From: Cyclobacteriaceae bacterium
GTDB taxonomy: Bacteria; Bacteroidota; Bacteroidia; Cytophagales; Cyclobacteriaceae
Reading direction: 5' to 3'
DNA length: 35,002 bases
Assembly (NCBI GenBank): GCA_016786585.1
Contig: JAEUUI010000016.1
Coordinates: 1-35,002, forward strand
The notes under the pieces were generated by a model that made no database searches, was not told where the DNA came from, and was given only the letters and a program-made list of their open reading frames with translations. Below, one piece after another: positions 33,750 through 35,002 of this stretch. Both the position numbers and the translations under genes were made by a program. How positions within the stretch are numbered: position 1 is the stretch's first letter; the number at the start of each line of letters is the position of its first letter.

Positions 33750-34759
33750 AGCCTCATTTTTTTACTGCGAACAATCACCCAAATCACAACAGGAGCACCA
33801 ACCAGCGCAGTTATTGCGTTAATCGGCAGCACAAAATCACTTCCCGGAAGTCTGCTGATGGTATCGCAGAACAGCATCATACTTCCACCCGTCATCATAA
33901 CCGCAGGAATGAGAATTTTATGATTGGTTGTATCGATTACCAGTCGCGTGAGATGCGGAACAGCCAGCCCGACAAACGCCACCGGCCCGCAAAAGGCCGT
34001 TACCACTCCCGTTAAAATGCTGGTGCCGGCAATGATTAGGAGTCGTGCACGATTCAATGGAATACCCATGCTGCGGGCGTAATTCTCACCTAACAGCCAC
34101 ACATTCAACGGTTTGATGCATGCTACGGAAATCAGAAAACCGATTGATACCCCAGTTCCGAGGATAAAAATCTCGCCCCAGCTCAGGCTGGTTACACTGC
34201 CAAAGCTCCACACTAAATAATACTGTAAATCTTCCGCACGACTGACGTACTGCAGCATGCTAACCACCGAAGATGTCACTGCCCCAATCATCAACCCGAT
34301 TATTAATAGAGAGATGTTGTCGCGGATTCTGTGCGAAATCACCATCACCAGTACAAACATTGCCCCGCAGCCGATGCTGGCACCGAGCGCAATAGATATT
34401 GAGCTTGAGAAAAGCGATCCAAAACCTCCGGCCATGATAAGAATGGCAACTGCCAGGCTTGCACCCGAGCTTAACCCTAAAACATCAGGGCCGGCCAGCG
34501 GATTTCTGAACAGTGTTTGCATTTGCAAGCCTCCGAGCGCAAGTGCACCTCCGGCAAGCATGCAGGTTACGGCCTTGGTCAGGCGGAAGTCCAGAAAAAT
34601 ATCCTTCCAAACCGGATTCGAAGGCTCACTTCCAACCAGAATTTTCAGGGTTTCCGACAGGGGAATTTTTACACTTCCGAGCGAGACATTCACAAAAAAC
34701 AGCACAACCAGCAGGGCAGGCAATAAAATCCACCAATACTTTTGTGCTGCACTTTTCAT
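33746..34759 (-). CDS. FecCD-family ABC transporter permease
   Basis: The 337-residue, roughly ten-helix protein matches the BtuC/FecCD permease group. It has the typical RLTKAVTCMLAGGALALGG near the start, LFRNPLAGPDVLGLSSGASL, and the GPVAFVGLAVPHLTR loop that docks on the ATPase. The terminal PGSDFVLPINAITALVGAPV is also characteristic. Family members import iron-siderophores, haem or vitamin B12. Starts at ATG; the 199 bases upstream hold the divergent rplC promoter. Confidence 0.93.
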   Translation of the reverse strand: MKSAAQKYWWILLPALLVVLFFVNVSLGSVKIPLSETLKILVGSEPSNPVWKDIFLDFRLTKAVTCMLAGGALALGGLQMQTLFRNPLAGPDVLGLSSGASLAVAILIMAGGFGSLFSSSISIALGASIGCGAMFVLVMVISHRIRDNISLLIIGLMIGAVTSSVVSMLQYVSRAEDLQYYLVWSFGSVTSLSWGEIFILGTGVSIGFLISVACIKPLNVWLLGENYARSMGIPLNRARLLIIAGTSILTGVVTAFCGPVAFVGLAVPHLTRLVIDTTNHKILIPAVMMTGGSMMLFCDTISRLPGSDFVLPINAITALVGAPVVIWVIVRSKKMRL

Positions 34760-34865
34760 TCAGGTTTCTGTGAAAATCTGCGTAATGATAGTCATTTTGG
34801 CAGTTTTTACCGGAAAACCATTTTTTTGGTATGACGGCCCCTTCGGGAAAATTTTGTACTGACCC

Positions 34866-34895
34866 TTGTTAGCTACCCTTTGTTTCCTATCTTTG
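34866..34895 (+). promoter_or_regulatory. Promoter of the rplC operon
   Basis: TTG (34866-34868) and TATCTTTG (34888-34895) are 19 bp apart, an exact match to the Bacteroidota pattern. The leader before rplC would be about 60 bases. Confidence 0.75.
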
Positions 34896-34958
34896 CAGTC
34901 CTTTTTGGAGCCACATAGGCCCAAAATCCTGAAAAACAGACATTAAAAGGTTAATACC

Positions 34959-35002
34959 ATGCCTGGAATTATAGGACGCAAAGTGGGGATGACGAACGTC
35001 TA
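34959..35002 (+). CDS. rplC: 50S ribosomal protein L3, first 14 codons (runs off the window)
   Basis: The visible start MPGIIGRKVGMTNV matches the N-terminus of bacterial L3 (the G-x-K-x-G-M-T pattern). L3 binds near the peptidyl transferase centre of the large subunit and is usually second in the S10 operon, after rpsJ. Here the base pairs upstream encode no S10; instead a promoter lies 60-90 bases ahead. The rest of the gene is beyond the window. Confidence 0.88.
   Translation, partial: MPGIIGRKVGMTNV

Overview
The window reads as a stretch of chromosome from a Bacteroidota bacterium, most likely of the Cytophagales. Support comes from promoter elements of the Bacteroidota type (TAnnTTTG, in two cases with an upstream TTG about 20 bp away), a PurF N-terminus of the Bacteroidota kind, WG-repeat and DUF2141 proteins, and short gaps with many non-ATG starts. 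I cannot name genus or species from the sequence alone. No tRNA, rRNA, CRISPR array or prophage was seen. No gap between genes exceeds 300 bases.

Region 1 (1-11412, all minus strand): murI, then the membrane half of respiratory complex I in the order nuoH - sensor histidine kinase - nuoI - nuoJ - nuoK - nuoL - nuoM - nuoN, followed by the beginning of purF. The kinase sits inside the operon, and its GTG start overlaps the nuoH stop. Upstream of murI is a membrane protein with a zinc ribbon, closed by a strong intrinsic terminator. Genes nuoA-G are absent from the window.

Region 2 (11480-16422): fabI and ispE on the plus strand meet a minus-strand operon of tgt, a LptF/LptG-type permease and an EamA-type transporter, whose genes overlap or abut by a base or a few.

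Region 3 (16460-22849) is the most interesting part. A LexA-like autoprotease repressor diverges from an apparent four-gene operon: a DinB-type polymerase, a REP-associated tyrosine transposase (RayT), a 2H phosphoesterase of the 2'-5' RNA ligase family, and a short DnaE2-like replicative-type polymerase. The 72-bp divergent region is nearly filled by a symmetric operator: two ACTAAA-N3-TTTAGT boxes 32 bp apart flanking a third inverted repeat. This looks like a damage-inducible mutagenesis cassette analogous to imuABC/dnaE2, but with a Y-family polymerase that keeps its catalytic residues and with two unusual passengers. The RayT gene carries a perfect 28-bp palindrome and an expanded in-frame 15-bp repeat built from the same motif.

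Region 4 (22843-32744): a mixed set comprising a small membrane protein, a WG-repeat protein, a metallo-beta-lactamase/double-rhodanese protein, a SnoaL-like protein, DUF2141, a Sco1/lipoprotein cytochrome c pair opposite a Crp/Fnr regulator, an alpha-glucan phosphorylase homologue lacking the PLP lysine, and a secreted nucleotide pyrophosphatase/phosphodiesterase.

Region 5 (32751-35002): a FecCD permease with its ATPase (iron-siderophore, heme or cobalamin type), then a well-formed promoter and the first codons of rplC, so the large ribosomal protein operon appears to begin with L3 here.
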